Source: CAXXIC01 sp964534355 (GTDB lineage: Bacteria > Bacteroidota > Bacteroidia > Bacteroidales > UBA7332). From it: DNA of 38,094 nt. The notes beneath the pieces are model-generated. The model saw only the letters and a list, made by a program, of their open reading frames with translations. It was not told where the DNA came from and ran no database searches. The position numbers were made by a program, and so were the translations under genes. Of this stretch, positions 24,211 to 34,223 are shown in pieces (within the stretch, counting starts at the first letter, position 1; each line of letters begins with the position of its first letter). The stretch covers positions 1 to 38,094 of the forward strand of contig CAZHNZ010000028.1 in assembly GCA_964534355.1 (NCBI GenBank). The letters are read 5' to 3'.

Positions 24211-25320
24211 TCAGAGAAGAAGGTAAGAACCTCCCGGCATACATTTCACCAATCCTTTGAATTCCATCTCCAGAAGTGTGGACGACAATTTATACACCGG
24301 CATATTGCAATCTATACTGAGCGTGTTAATTTGTTTGGCTTCGTGATAGTCGAGATGCTTAGAAATCAGGCTTTCATCGTCGGTCAAAACGGCAAAAATC
24401 TCTTTCTGAACAATTTTCTTAGCCGATCTGGCTCTGTTCCAACCCATGCTGTTTAGCAAATCCTCCGCATGGCGTATCAGTATGGCTTTGTTGCTTTGAA
24501 TTAAGTTGTTGCATCCTTCCGACGAAATGTCTGTTATTCGTCCCGGTATCGCAAATACATCTTTGTTGTAGCTGTTGGCAATTTCGGCGGTAATCAATGC
24601 ACCCCCTTTTTGAGCCGATTCTACCACCACCAAGGCATCCGATAGTCCGGCTACAATTCTGTTGCGCATCACAAAATTCTGTCTGTCGGGAATCGTACCA
24701 CTCACATACTCTGTGAGCAGACCTCCTTGCGTGACCATCTCCACCGCCGTCTTTCGGTGTGCAGCGGGGTAAATGCGATCGAGTCCGTGAGCCATCACTC
24801 CAATTGTACTCATGTTTTGGCTAAGAGCTGCTTTGTGCGAAATAATATCAATGCCATAGGCCATTCCACTGATTATCAGTATATCCGGATAAAGTGATGA
24901 AATCTCTTCAATCAGTTTTTCGGTGGCCGCTTTGCCGTATTCGGTTGCGTTGCGGGTGCCCACCAGACTGAGTGTTTTTTTGCAGTTCAGGTCTGCATTA
25001 CCTTTGTAAAACAGGAGCAAAGGCGCATCCACGCATTCATTTAATCTTTGGGGATAGTCGGGCTCATTAAACACCAGCGGTTTTATCTGGTTCTTTTCTA
25101 CAAAGTGCATTTCAGCTTCTGCACGCTTCAGGGGTTCAGCTTTTTTTATCTCCTGCACAAGTGTTGTGCTGATTCCCTGAATACGCGACAAGTTGGCCGC
25201 TTTCTCCCGAAAAACGGCCTCGCTGCTTCCCAATACCTGAATCAGATTTCGGGCGGTGATATGTCCCACGCCCTTAATCTGAAGCAATGCAATTAAATGA
25301 TGTAATTCAGTAGAACTCAT
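24211..25320 (-). CDS. dprA: DprA, DNA-processing protein
   Basis: A 369-residue protein of usual length. Helix-hairpin-helix-like residues lie at about 1-60 (IKGVGHITARNLIQ). The DprA Rossmann core has SLVGTRNATEYG (118-129), SGMAYGID (151-158), an AHGLDRIYP segment and MRNRIVAGLSD. A winged-helix C-terminus (about 310-369) completes the protein. DprA binds single-stranded DNA and loads RecA during natural transformation; in many Bacteroidota it is kept without obvious competence. It lies close to the thioesterase gene (5 bp gap), suggesting a shared transcript. Confidence 0.95.
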   Translation of the reverse strand: MSSTELHHLIALLQIKGVGHITARNLIQVLGSSEAVFREKAANLSRIQGISTTLVQEIKKAEPLKRAEAEMHFVEKNQIKPLVFNEPDYPQRLNECVDAPLLLFYKGNADLNCKKTLSLVGTRNATEYGKAATEKLIEEISSLYPDILIISGMAYGIDIISHKAALSQNMSTIGVMAHGLDRIYPAAHRKTAVEMVTQGGLLTEYVSGTIPDRQNFVMRNRIVAGLSDALVVVESAQKGGALITAEIANSYNKDVFAIPGRITDISSEGCNNLIQSNKAILIRHAEDLLNSMGWNRARSAKKIVQKEIFAVLTDDESLISKHLDYHEAKQINTLSIDCNMPVYKLSSTLLEMEFKGLVKCMPGGSYLLL

Positions 25321-25325
25321 ACACC

Positions 25326-25730
25326 TTATTTTGAATGTCCCGAGAATACTTTGTCAAAATATTCCCCCCGGGTAAGTTTTCCATTTTCGAGGCAAACGGT
25401 CTCTACTTTGGCTTTTATAGAAAGCTCGTTGTCGGATGCCCTGTAAATATTTTGATAGAACGTATATTTTATCCCTTCTTTCTGTACATAAATTTTGCAA
25501 ATAAACTCATCGCCACCTCTCAAGGGCGTTTTGTATTGAATGTCTATACGGGCCACTACCGGATCAATACCCATATTATGCAGGTCAATAAACTTAACGC
25601 CCAGAGACTCCAAATACTCGTGTCTGGTATGTTCAAGATAATTTTGATAAACAGAGTTATTTACAATACCCTGACTATCACACTCATAATCGCGTACTTT
25701 CATGCGAAGCTCAAAAATAGATTTTTCCAT
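25326..25730 (-). CDS. Hotdog-fold acyl-CoA thioesterase (YbgC-like)
   Basis: A 134-residue 4HBT-type hotdog protein. The motif YECDSQGIVNNSVYQNYLEH (14-33) contains the catalytic-position Asp and the helix start of the family. GVKFIDLHNMGIDPVVARIDIQYKTPL is the next conserved stretch (given only by name and spanning about 45-70). Such enzymes hydrolyse short acyl-CoA or acyl-ACP thioesters in the cytoplasm; the substrate is unknown. It lies 5 bp upstream of dprA. Confidence 0.87.
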   Translation of the reverse strand: MEKSIFELRMKVRDYECDSQGIVNNSVYQNYLEHTRHEYLESLGVKFIDLHNMGIDPVVARIDIQYKTPLRGGDEFICKIYVQKEGIKYTFYQNIYRASDNELSIKAKVETVCLENGKLTRGEYFDKVFSGHSK

Positions 25731-25755
25731 ATTTTCTTTACATAATTTATAGCTC

Positions 25756-25763
25756 CAAAAATA
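25756..25763 (-). promoter_or_regulatory. Promoter -7 box of the thioesterase-dprA unit
   Basis: TATTTTTG on the - strand fits TAnnTTTG, 25 bp before the ATG. A -33 box is not clear. Confidence 0.45.
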
Positions 25764-25987
25764 GACATTTATATTGAAAATAAACTAACAGACTGGCTGT
25801 ATTAACAGTTAAAGTTTTTTTGACAGGCAGTAGGTTTAATCATTAAACGAAAGGCACCATTTCTTTTTTTGCAAATGTGTACATATTGGCTACTTATGTG
25901 TGAAAAAACAAAAAATGGCCGAAATTTCATTATCGAAATGGTGATTTATGTGTTACTATTATAAATGATAACCAAAGCCTTGGATAT

Positions 25988-27124
25988 ATGCTCAAGAAAA
26001 ATTACGAAAGAATTTTTTACAATCCGATAACAGGTATTTCTCCCATCATACTTTTTGCCATTCTTACCGAATACATTGATTTGAGTAAATCATTGGCATT
26101 CTCGATTTTGTATGGTGCTATACTTTTTTTCTTCTTTGTCAAAATGCTGGGAAAACGTGTTTTTCAGCTTTTTGCTCTTACTTCTCTGTTTTCATTGGTT
26201 TTGTTTACACCTATATTGTTGTTTTCGACCGAAAATGTTGTCAGTGAATATTCGAATATATTTCTTGAAACACTTTTTTTCCTGCTTTTAGCCATCATAA
26301 AAATGGAAGAAAACCGGATTCAACGTTTTTTCGACAACAATTTAAAAGTAAGCATTAAAATAGCGTTTAAACCAGCTTTGCAGCTCTATTTCTTTGTGTC
26401 CGGTATTTTGATGGTCTTTATTCCTCTCCATGTCATCATACTTTTGTTTTACAAATATGCATTTCAGACAGAAGAATCCGGTATAATGCTCTTTGTTGTA
26501 CATTTGTTGTTTCCAATAGCCGTTTTCATAATTGGTTTTATAGAATATATGAATATAAAATGGATTGGTAAACAAATGGGAAAAGAGCGGTTTGTACCCA
26601 TTATTGATGATTCGGCCCGTGTAATAGGGCATGTGGCATTGAGCGAAAGTATAGAAAGCGATAAAAACTTCTTACATCCGATAGTTCGGGTTTTGTTGAA
26701 ATATGACAAAAAGATCTATTTAAGAGAAAGGCCTAAAGAATATATATTTGAGGTGGGCAAAATGTGTCTGGCAATAGAAGATTATGTAAATTATGGAGAA
26801 AATGTGACTGATGCTGTCAATCGAATTTTATTAAATTACATCGGGAAAACAAAATTTCAACCGCGATTTTTGCTAAAGTATCAGCATAGTGAGGGGGCCA
26901 ATAAACGATTGAATTATCTGTTTATGGTTTGCCTGGACAGCGAAAAGGTGCTGAAAAGCAAGGAGTTAAAGGGCGGTAAACTATGGACAGAATCTCAAAT
27001 AACGGAAAATATCGGACAGAATTATTTTAGCAATGCTTTTGAAACAGAGTTCGATTATATCAAATCAACAGTGTTAATGGCTGATAATTATTGTAGTTGT
27101 AAGGCGAATAATTTTCAGATTTAA
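25988..27124 (+). CDS. Membrane protein with Nudix-like C-terminal region
   Basis: A 378-residue protein. About six membrane helices lie within residues 15-190. The C-terminal part (about 203-365) is soluble. It starts FVPIIDDSARVIGHVALSES, the usual entry of Nudix-like domains, and later has YGENVTDAVNRILLNYIG, which lines up with a Nudix box but lacks its catalytic REXXEE glutamates. If so, the domain is a binding or sensor module, not a hydrolase. I do not recognise a characterised homologue. It is followed 9 bp later by the M6 protease gene, so the two may be co-transcribed. Confidence 0.6.
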   Translation: MLKKNYERIFYNPITGISPIILFAILTEYIDLSKSLAFSILYGAILFFFFVKMLGKRVFQLFALTSLFSLVLFTPILLFSTENVVSEYSNIFLETLFFLLLAIIKMEENRIQRFFDNNLKVSIKIAFKPALQLYFFVSGILMVFIPLHVIILLFYKYAFQTEESGIMLFVVHLLFPIAVFIIGFIEYMNIKWIGKQMGKERFVPIIDDSARVIGHVALSESIESDKNFLHPIVRVLLKYDKKIYLRERPKEYIFEVGKMCLAIEDYVNYGENVTDAVNRILLNYIGKTKFQPRFLLKYQHSEGANKRLNYLFMVCLDSEKVLKSKELKGGKLWTESQITENIGQNYFSNAFETEFDYIKSTVLMADNYCSCKANNFQI

Positions 27125-27133
27125 AAGACTAAT

Positions 27134-28957
27134 ATGAAGGAAAAATTTCTGGTTCTACTCTTTGCTCTATTCTCTTTGGGCTCTGTTCACGCCATACCTA
27201 CCCGCAAAAAAACAAGCGTGTTTACCCAACCCGATGGGCAAAAATTGATGGTTATACTGAAAGGGGATGAGTTTTTTCATTATCGAACCACTCCGGACGG
27301 TTTTGTTTTGTTGCCGGGCAAAAGTGGTTATCTGACCTATGCAAAAAGGGATGAAAGCGGTGAACTGGTAGCGTCAGATATACCGGCTACAAATCTCTCG
27401 CAGCGATCATTAAAAGAAAGAAACTTTCTGAAGACAATAGAATCCCATATGACCTTTGGGGCGCAACGGAAACTCAGAGCCGGAAGCCTGAAAGCTCAGC
27501 GACGGGTGGGGATACCTCAATCGACAATGCGTTCGACATCAGCCACTAACACCCGTTACCTTGTAGTATTGGTTAATTTCTCGGATACGGCTTGTTTTTA
27601 CTCCAACTCCCGTTTTAATGAGCAATTTAATTCAGTAAATTACACATTGGATGGTGCTACGGGTAGTGTGAAGAAATATTTTTCGGATAATTCTACCGGA
27701 AAATTTGATCCGGTGTTCGATGTCTTTGGCCCGGTTACTCTATCCAAAAAAATGGCCTATTACGGAGCAAATGACGCTGATGGATATGATCTTCATCCGG
27801 ATGAAATGGTCTTTGAAGCGTGCCAATTGCTCGATGGTCAGGTAAATTTTGCTAATTATGATGCCAATTCTGATGGAGTAGTTGATAATGTTTATGTGAT
27901 ATATGCCGGGTACTCAGAGGCAGAGGATGCTTCTGAAAATACAATCTGGCCACATGCTTGGGTAGTAAATAAAACAACAAAGCTCGATGGTAAGCGGATT
28001 GGTAAATATTCCTGTTCGAGTGAGTTGATTGGAAATAAGGATACAATTATTGATGCCATCGGAACTGCCTGTCACGAATTTTCACACTCTTTGGGTTTGG
28101 ATGATCTTTACGATACCGATTACGAAACCAACGGACAGGCATTTGATGTGAATGAATGGAGTGTAATGGCATCCGGTTGCTTCAATAATGATGGTAAAAC
28201 ACCCTGTAATTATATCGGACTGGAACGCGAAGTGTTGGGCTGGGCATCCTCAACATTGCTTACCAGCGCGGCAAATATTACCCTCAATCCGATTTCGACG
28301 AATCAGTTTTACAAGATTCAGACAAAAACTGCTAACGAATATTTTCTGATTGAAAATCGTCAGTTATCGGGTTGGGATTTGGGTTTGCCACATCACGGTA
28401 TGTTGATCTACCACATCGATAAGACTGCCGCGATGTCCACCCGTTGGGCAAACAACGAAATAAATGCGTATGCCGATCATCAATGTGTGGATGTGATTGA
28501 AGCCGATGGATTGGGCCAACCTGTAACCGATGGCGCCACGGTGTATTGGAGCGGGTTGAAGGGAGACCCATTTCCGGGCACATCGAATGTAACCTCATTT
28601 ACAGATATATCTTCTCCCAATTCGCTTTCGTGGGCGGGAGTGGCCACAGAGATGCCTATCACCCAGATTGCTGAGAATAATGGGGTTATCTCTTTTAAAT
28701 TCAAGGGTGGCAATACTTCTACTTCTATTTTGCCGACGTCACAGGATGTTGAAAACGGATTTACCGCAAGCCGGAATGCAGCCACCAATCAACTTATCAT
28801 TGATATTCCAAAATCAGAAAAGATGGTTATATCCGATTATTCGGGCCGTATTATTCGCTCAGAGATTCTGAAACCCGGAACACACAGCTTCACTTTACCG
28901 GCTCATCAGGTCTATATACTTAAAATAGGTGCTCAGGTAAAGAAGTTTGTTTTTTAG
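27134..28957 (+). CDS. Secreted M6-family metalloprotease
   Basis: A 607-residue protein with a signal peptide (1-20) and a propeptide-like region up to about 135. The peptidase domain carries HEFSHSLGLDD (314-324), which fits HExxHxxGxxD of M6 (immune-inhibitor-A-like) peptidases, with zinc ligands H314 and H318 and base E315. NYDANSDGVVDNVYVIYAG (241-259) resembles a calcium-binding loop. The last ~75 residues (ISDYSGRIIRSEIL to KKFVF) look like a type IX secretion sorting domain, so the enzyme is probably exported to the cell surface or medium. It starts 9 bp after the membrane protein and is followed by a strong terminator. Confidence 0.9.
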   Translation: MKEKFLVLLFALFSLGSVHAIPTRKKTSVFTQPDGQKLMVILKGDEFFHYRTTPDGFVLLPGKSGYLTYAKRDESGELVASDIPATNLSQRSLKERNFLKTIESHMTFGAQRKLRAGSLKAQRRVGIPQSTMRSTSATNTRYLVVLVNFSDTACFYSNSRFNEQFNSVNYTLDGATGSVKKYFSDNSTGKFDPVFDVFGPVTLSKKMAYYGANDADGYDLHPDEMVFEACQLLDGQVNFANYDANSDGVVDNVYVIYAGYSEAEDASENTIWPHAWVVNKTTKLDGKRIGKYSCSSELIGNKDTIIDAIGTACHEFSHSLGLDDLYDTDYETNGQAFDVNEWSVMASGCFNNDGKTPCNYIGLEREVLGWASSTLLTSAANITLNPISTNQFYKIQTKTANEYFLIENRQLSGWDLGLPHHGMLIYHIDKTAAMSTRWANNEINAYADHQCVDVIEADGLGQPVTDGATVYWSGLKGDPFPGTSNVTSFTDISSPNSLSWAGVATEMPITQIAENNGVISFKFKGGNTSTSILPTSQDVENGFTASRNAATNQLIIDIPKSEKMVISDYSGRIIRSEILKPGTHSFTLPAHQVYILKIGAQVKKFVF

Positions 28958-28976
28958 TTGATCAATAATTCGACAC

Positions 28977-29017
28977 AAAAAACGCCGGCTATTCGTTTTC
29001 GAATCAGTCGGCGTTTT
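28977..29017. terminator. Bidirectional terminator between converging genes
   Basis: AAAAACGCCG and CGGCGTTTTT form the stem (28977-28987 with 29009-29017), with an inner ATTCG/CGAAT stem. It has A- and T-runs on either side, so it can serve both the protease gene and the methyltransferase gene. Confidence 0.85.
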
Positions 29018-29038
29018 TATTATCTGTTAATCAGTTGG

Positions 29039-29926
29039 TTATTTCTCATTTACCAAATCTGAAATCCGGTGAATATGCCCCGGTGTAGTGCCGCAGCAAC
29101 CGCCGATAATGTTGGTGCCCGCCGAAAGAAGTTCCGGTAAATGAACAATCATATCATTGGGTGTTTCAGGAAATACAGTATGGCCATCGGCACCACATTG
29201 TGGCAATCCGGCGTTAGCATGAATAATAACCGGAATATCTTTGTTGACCGATCTGATTTCGTTCACAATGCTGATCATTCCTTCAATACCGTTTCCGCAG
29301 TTAGCCCCAATGATGTCTGCACCGGCCTCTACTAATGTGCCCACCATATCGGCCGGCGAAACGCCCATCATGGACCGGAACTCATTGGCAGCTGTTTTTT
29401 CGAATGTCATGGTGCAGAAAACCTCGCATTGCGTATTCTCTTTTGCTGCTTTCACAGCTATGCGGGCTTCATCGAGATCCGACATTGTCTCTACCAGAAT
29501 AGCGTTTGCGCCACCGGCCTCCAAAGCAAGCGACTGCTCTTTGAATGCATCGTAAAGCTCCTCTTCGGTCACATCGCCCATCATTAATATTTTGCCGGTC
29601 GGACCAACGGATGCGATAACATACGCATTTTCGCCGGCTGCCTCTCTCGATATCTGTGCCGCAGCCTGATTGAATTCGGTCACTCTGTCGCCAAATCCGT
29701 AATGCTCCAGCTTGAAACGGCTACCGCCAAAGCTATTCGTTTTCACCATATTGGCACCGGCATCTACATAACCTTTGGCAATATCATACACATCATTTCT
29801 TCGGGTGATATTCCACAATTCGGGACATTCACCCGGTTTCAGCCCTTTGGCCAACAGGAATGTACCCCATGCACCATCCGATACAAGCTTTTCGCCCTCT
29901 CTGACTCTTTGTGTAATTGTTTTCAT
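29039..29926 (-). CDS. Homocysteine S-methyltransferase family protein
   Basis: A 295-residue stand-alone methyltransferase of the pfam homocysteine S-methyltransferase family, the length of one TIM barrel. The zinc-binding cysteines are C210 in GANCG and C277/C278 in GGCCGTTPGHI. SDGAWGTFL (16-24) and KTNSFGG (62-68) are typical barrel motifs. It resembles the N-terminal module of MetH, so it transfers a methyl group to homocysteine or a related thiol; the methyl donor cannot be told from the sequence. It lies 90 bp downstream of gcvP on the same strand, a plausible one-carbon pairing. Confidence 0.88.
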   Translation of the reverse strand: MKTITQRVREGEKLVSDGAWGTFLLAKGLKPGECPELWNITRRNDVYDIAKGYVDAGANMVKTNSFGGSRFKLEHYGFGDRVTEFNQAAAQISREAAGENAYVIASVGPTGKILMMGDVTEEELYDAFKEQSLALEAGGANAILVETMSDLDEARIAVKAAKENTQCEVFCTMTFEKTAANEFRSMMGVSPADMVGTLVEAGADIIGANCGNGIEGMISIVNEIRSVNKDIPVIIHANAGLPQCGADGHTVFPETPNDMIVHLPELLSAGTNIIGGCCGTTPGHIHRISDLVNEK

Positions 29927-29985
29927 CTATATATTTGTATTTAAATTCAGTTTATCAGCAGTTTGTGATTTACGCTTTGCGCCCT

Positions 29986-30015
29986 ATTAATTATTAATTT
30001 TTAATTATTAATTAT
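29986..30015. repeat. AT-rich short tandem repeat beside gcvP
   Basis: TTAATTATTAATT units, like those at 6920-6956. Confidence 0.7.
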
Positions 30016-30016
30016 C

Positions 30017-32857
30017 TTACTCGCATCCACACATCAAATTCCTGTCTCCGAATGCATTATCAATGCGGGCAACATTTACCCAAAACTTATTTTCACGGAT
30101 CCACGACAACGGATAAGCGGCCTTTTCGCGGCTGTATGGGTGATTCCACACATCAGCCGTCACCTCGTATTCCGGGTGCGGGGCATGTATTAATACATTG
30201 TTATCTTTGGGCATTTCACCGGATTGTATCTCTTTAATCTCGGCATAAATCATCAGCATTGCATCACAAAAACGGTCAAGTTCGGCTTTGCTTTCGCTTT
30301 CGGTAGGTTCAATCATCAGGGTTCCTGCCACCGGAAAAGAGAGGGTAGGGGCATGAAAACCATAGTCTATTAGTCGTTTAGCAATATCCGTTTCAGTTAT
30401 GCCTGTTTCCGATTTAATTTTCCGGCATTCCAGAATCAACTCGTGGCCAATCCGGTTTTGTTCACCCCGAAAAAGAATCCCATAGCTATCCTTCAACCTC
30501 TCCGCAATATAATTGGCACTCAATATGGCCGTTGCAGTGGCTTTGCGCAGTCCATCAGCACCCATCATGCGGATGTAGCCGTAGGTGATAGGCAGAACAC
30601 CTGCACTACCAAACGGCGCCGATGACACGGTAATGCCACTCTGCGGAACAGCAAGAGTTGTTTTTGGCAAAAAAGGAATCAGATGCTCAGCTACACAAAT
30701 GGGACCGACGCCCGGACCGCCACCACCGTGCGGAATCGCAAACGTTTTATGCAAATTGAGGTGACAAACATCCACACCGATGATGCCCGGATGAGTGTAT
30801 CCTACCTGCGCATTCATGTTGGCACCATCCATATAGACTTGTCCACCGTGTGCGTGTATTACTTCACACATTTCGATGATATGAGTTTCGAAAATTCCGT
30901 GTGTTGAAGGGTAGGTTAGCATAAAGGCTGCAAGCTCAGATTGATAGAGCTCTGCCTTTTCCCTTAAATCGTCCAGGTCAACATCGCCGTTTTCGGAACA
31001 TTTCACCACCACCACATCATATCCGGCCTGCACCGCACTTGCCGGGTTTGTGCCGTGTGCCGATGAGGGAATCAATACTTTTGTCCTCGATCCTTCACCC
31101 ATGCTTTTCTGATATTCATGAATCACGCGCAGACCGGCATACTCGCCGGCAGCACCCGAGTTGGGCTGAAAACTAACACCCTTCAATCCGGTTATTTCCG
31201 AAAGATATTGGCTCAACTCAGAAATAATGTAGTTATACCCTTCTGTTTGATCGGCCGGCGACAACGGGTGAATATTCTGAAATTCGGCCCGGCTCAGCGG
31301 CAATAACTCAGACGCCGCATTGAGTTTCATCGTGCACGAACCCAGAGATATCATCGAGTGAGTCAATGATATATCTCTTCTTTCTAGTTTTTTGATGTAT
31401 CGCATCAGCTCTGTTTCTGTGCGAAAATTATTGAAAACCTCTTGTTTCAATAACTCTTTTGTGCGCAGAAATGCAGCATCTAATCTGATTATCTCTTCTA
31501 TTCCGGTTGAAAAATCCGGATGGTAGTTTTTCCCTTTTGCGAAAATATGCAACAATGTCTGAACATCATCCGGCGTAGTCGTTTCGTCGATGCTTAGTTT
31601 AATCACACCGTTGGCCGAATAGTTGAGATTGACTTCGGCAGCCAGTGCAGCTGCGCGAATATTTTGATGTTCTGCTTCATCCGAAACAGAAATAGTCAGT
31701 GTGTCGAAATAGTTTTTATCGCCTGTTTCATACTTCATCTTTGATAGCTCAGCGGCAATTTTTGCGGTCATAAAGTGTATGCGTTCCGCAATTTCTCGAA
31801 TTCCGTTGTAGCCGTGATAGATTGCATAAAAGCCGGCCATGGTTGCCAAAAGCGCCTGCGAAGTACAAATATTGGATGTTGCTTTTTCCCGTTTGATGTG
31901 TTGCTCCCGGGTTTGAAGCGCCATGCGCAATGCCTGTTTGCCATTCGCATCTTTGGAAATACCAATAATACGACCCGGAACACTGCGTTTAAATTCGTCA
32001 CGCGTTGCAAAATAGGCCGCAGAGGGTCCCCCGTAAAACATCGGGATTCCGAAACGCTGTGTGCTTCCGAACACTATATCAGCACCCCATTCTCCGGGTG
32101 GTACAAGTAGCGCCAGACTCAGAATATCAGCGGCGACCCCCACTTTTATTTTTGCGTTACCGGCTTGTTCGGTTAATTGAGCATAATTTTCTATCGAACC
32201 GTCGCTGTTTGGATATTGAAGCAATATACCAAACACATTATCTGTAAAATCAAAGTTTTTATAATCAGCTATTTGCAGATCAATACCCTGCAATTCGGTG
32301 CGGGTTTTCAGGACAGCCAGAGTTTGAGGAAACATTTTCCGGTCAACCAAGAGCCTATTGGCACCCCTTTTTTGCTGCTCCTTATCGCGCAGATTGTACA
32401 TCATCAATGCAGCCTCGGCAGCAGCAGTAGCTTCGTCCAGCAACGAACAATTGGCCAGATTCATGCCGGTCAACTCCATGATCACGGTCTGAAAATTCAA
32501 CAAGGCCTCTAATCTGCCTTGCGAAATTTCTGCCTGATAGGGCGTGTATGAGGTGTACCAAACCGGATTTTCAAATACATTACGCTGTATAGGGGCAGGC
32601 ATATAGGTACCATACCAGCCCTGACCAATAAAGTTTTTGAATGTTTTGTTGCGAAGAGCAACGTCGTGAATATGCGATGCATACTCTTGTTCGCTCATCG
32701 CCGCGGGCAAATTCAGCGGTTGTTGCAACCGGATATTTCCCGGGATTGTTTGGTTGAGTAGTTCTTCTGTCGATAGTACACCCAGTTTGTCGAACATAAT
32801 CTCAGAATCCTGAGATGAAATTCCAATGTGACGATCAGAAAAAAGTGCTTTATTCAT
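30017..32857 (-). CDS. gcvP: Glycine dehydrogenase (decarboxylating), P protein
   Basis: A 946-residue full-length P protein of the glycine cleavage system. The two halves typical of the fused enzyme are visible. The catalytic half has HLNLHKTFAIPHGGGGPGVG with the PLP-binding K704, and LIPSSAHGTNPASA at about 595-608. It decarboxylates glycine and passes the aminomethyl group to the H-protein lipoamide. The other gcv genes are not in this window. The start MNKALFSDRHIG is the usual N-terminus of the family. Confidence 0.97.
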   Translation of the reverse strand: MNKALFSDRHIGISSQDSEIMFDKLGVLSTEELLNQTIPGNIRLQQPLNLPAAMSEQEYASHIHDVALRNKTFKNFIGQGWYGTYMPAPIQRNVFENPVWYTSYTPYQAEISQGRLEALLNFQTVIMELTGMNLANCSLLDEATAAAEAALMMYNLRDKEQQKRGANRLLVDRKMFPQTLAVLKTRTELQGIDLQIADYKNFDFTDNVFGILLQYPNSDGSIENYAQLTEQAGNAKIKVGVAADILSLALLVPPGEWGADIVFGSTQRFGIPMFYGGPSAAYFATRDEFKRSVPGRIIGISKDANGKQALRMALQTREQHIKREKATSNICTSQALLATMAGFYAIYHGYNGIREIAERIHFMTAKIAAELSKMKYETGDKNYFDTLTISVSDEAEHQNIRAAALAAEVNLNYSANGVIKLSIDETTTPDDVQTLLHIFAKGKNYHPDFSTGIEEIIRLDAAFLRTKELLKQEVFNNFRTETELMRYIKKLERRDISLTHSMISLGSCTMKLNAASELLPLSRAEFQNIHPLSPADQTEGYNYIISELSQYLSEITGLKGVSFQPNSGAAGEYAGLRVIHEYQKSMGEGSRTKVLIPSSAHGTNPASAVQAGYDVVVVKCSENGDVDLDDLREKAELYQSELAAFMLTYPSTHGIFETHIIEMCEVIHAHGGQVYMDGANMNAQVGYTHPGIIGVDVCHLNLHKTFAIPHGGGGPGVGPICVAEHLIPFLPKTTLAVPQSGITVSSAPFGSAGVLPITYGYIRMMGADGLRKATATAILSANYIAERLKDSYGILFRGEQNRIGHELILECRKIKSETGITETDIAKRLIDYGFHAPTLSFPVAGTLMIEPTESESKAELDRFCDAMLMIYAEIKEIQSGEMPKDNNVLIHAPHPEYEVTADVWNHPYSREKAAYPLSWIRENKFWVNVARIDNAFGDRNLMCGCE

Positions 32858-32912
32858 TTCATTCGTAATAATGGGGTGGGGAAATATTGAAAATGCTCAA
32901 CACAAAACAGAT

Positions 32913-33551
32913 CTATTTGACGTAGAAGTTATTCGCTTTCTCAAAACCAATGGTTGTTTCGGGGCCATGACCGGGGAAAACTCTTGTTGTGTCAGGTAGC
33001 ACAAACAGTTTGTTTTTGATTCCCGAAATCAACAAATCGAAATTGCCTCCGGGTAAATCTGTGCGACCGATGCTTCGTTGAAAAAGCACATCACCGGTAA
33101 AAAGAAGCCCCTCTTTTTCGTTATACAATACAATACTTCCCGGCGAATGACCGGGCACGTGTATAGCTTTCAGATTCTGACGACCAAAGGAAATTATATC
33201 TCCTTCTTTGATGTAATTCCCGATTTTAGGGGTCGGTTCTGTTATTTTAAAACCGAAACGGGCCGCCTGCTCAGGCAGATGTTTCAGAAAATCTTCATCC
33301 ATACTATGAGCCGACAATTCAACTCCAAATGTATCGCAAACAAAATTGGCGCCAAAGCAATGGTCGAAATGCAGGTGTGTATTTATCAGGTGTTTAACAT
33401 CCAATTCGTTGTCGTAGATAAAATCCTTCAACTCTTGTTTTTCGTCCGGTTTATGGCATCCGGCATCAATTATAACACATTCATTGCTGTCATCATATAA
33501 TAGGTATGTATTCTCTTCTACTAAATTAAAAACAAATGTTTTTATCTTCAT
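32913..33551 (-). CDS. Metallo-beta-lactamase-fold hydrolase (glyoxalase II-like)
   Basis: A 212-residue protein with the metal motif HLHFDH (59-64), a later GHSPGS with its His and a FTGDVLF segment carrying the bridging Asp, and an FPGHGPET end. This fits single-domain MBL hydrolases of the GloB/YcbL group. The substrate is likely a thioester or glutathione-like adduct, but Bacteroidota often lack glutathione, so a general thioesterase role is as likely. It lies 51 bp downstream of rsmG on the same strand. Confidence 0.88.
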   Translation of the reverse strand: MKIKTFVFNLVEENTYLLYDDSNECVIIDAGCHKPDEKQELKDFIYDNELDVKHLINTHLHFDHCFGANFVCDTFGVELSAHSMDEDFLKHLPEQAARFGFKITEPTPKIGNYIKEGDIISFGRQNLKAIHVPGHSPGSIVLYNEKEGLLFTGDVLFQRSIGRTDLPGGNFDLLISGIKNKLFVLPDTTRVFPGHGPETTIGFEKANNFYVK

Positions 33552-33602
33552 ATCTGTCAGATTTAAAATAATTAATCGTTGCTAACTAATCGGTAAAGCC
33601 CA

Positions 33603-34223
33603 TCAAAGAGGCACATAAACAACCTTCTTGGTCAGAAAAAATTCCTCTTTGAAGTTGGTTTTCAAATCAACCTCCAGAACTTTATTTTTAAATGGTTTTG
33701 TTTCACTCTGTAACTCACCACCTTTTAAACAAATCAATCCGTTGGGAAGGCTGTTGATTTGCTCTTTTTTTATGTTTTTTTGAATAATACGAACCAAATC
33801 GCCCAAAGGCATCACCGCACGACTGACCACAAAATCGAACTTTCTTTTTTCTTCTTCTGCACCACAATGACGGGTTGTCACGTTGGTGAGCCCTATTGCA
33901 GCTGCAACCTCTCCGGCCACCATTACTTTTTTACCAATACGGTCGACCAGATGAAATGTACTTTCGGGGAAAAGTATAGCCAGTGGTATTCCGGGAAATC
34001 CACCACCGGTACCCACATCCATTATCTCGGTGCCGGCTTTAAATGAGATCAATTTGGCTATACCCAGCGAGTGAAGCACATGGTGCGTGTATAGATTTTC
34101 GATATCTTTTCGGGAAATCAAATTAATTTTGTTGTTCCAGTCGGTATACAAATCGAACAGGGCCGCAAACTGTGTTTTCTGAGTGTCTGTCAGTTCGGGA
34201 AAATATTTCAGAATTATATTCAT
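33603..34223 (-). CDS. rsmG: RsmG, 16S rRNA (guanine527-N7) methyltransferase
   Basis: A 206-residue protein of the usual RsmG length. The SAM-binding loop is DVGTGGGFPGIPLA (69-82), with NKINLISRKDIENLYTHHVLHS just before it, the signature RsmG region (named by its ends, about 31-52). It methylates G527 of 16S rRNA; loss gives low-level streptomycin resistance in other bacteria. Its ATG overlaps the stop of the upstream lipoprotein gene by 4 bp (34220-34223), suggesting coupling. Confidence 0.95.
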   Translation of the reverse strand: MNIILKYFPELTDTQKTQFAALFDLYTDWNNKINLISRKDIENLYTHHVLHSLGIAKLISFKAGTEIMDVGTGGGFPGIPLAILFPESTFHLVDRIGKKVMVAGEVAAAIGLTNVTTRHCGAEEEKRKFDFVVSRAVMPLGDLVRIIQKNIKKEQINSLPNGLICLKGGELQSETKPFKNKVLEVDLKTNFKEEFFLTKKVVYVPL

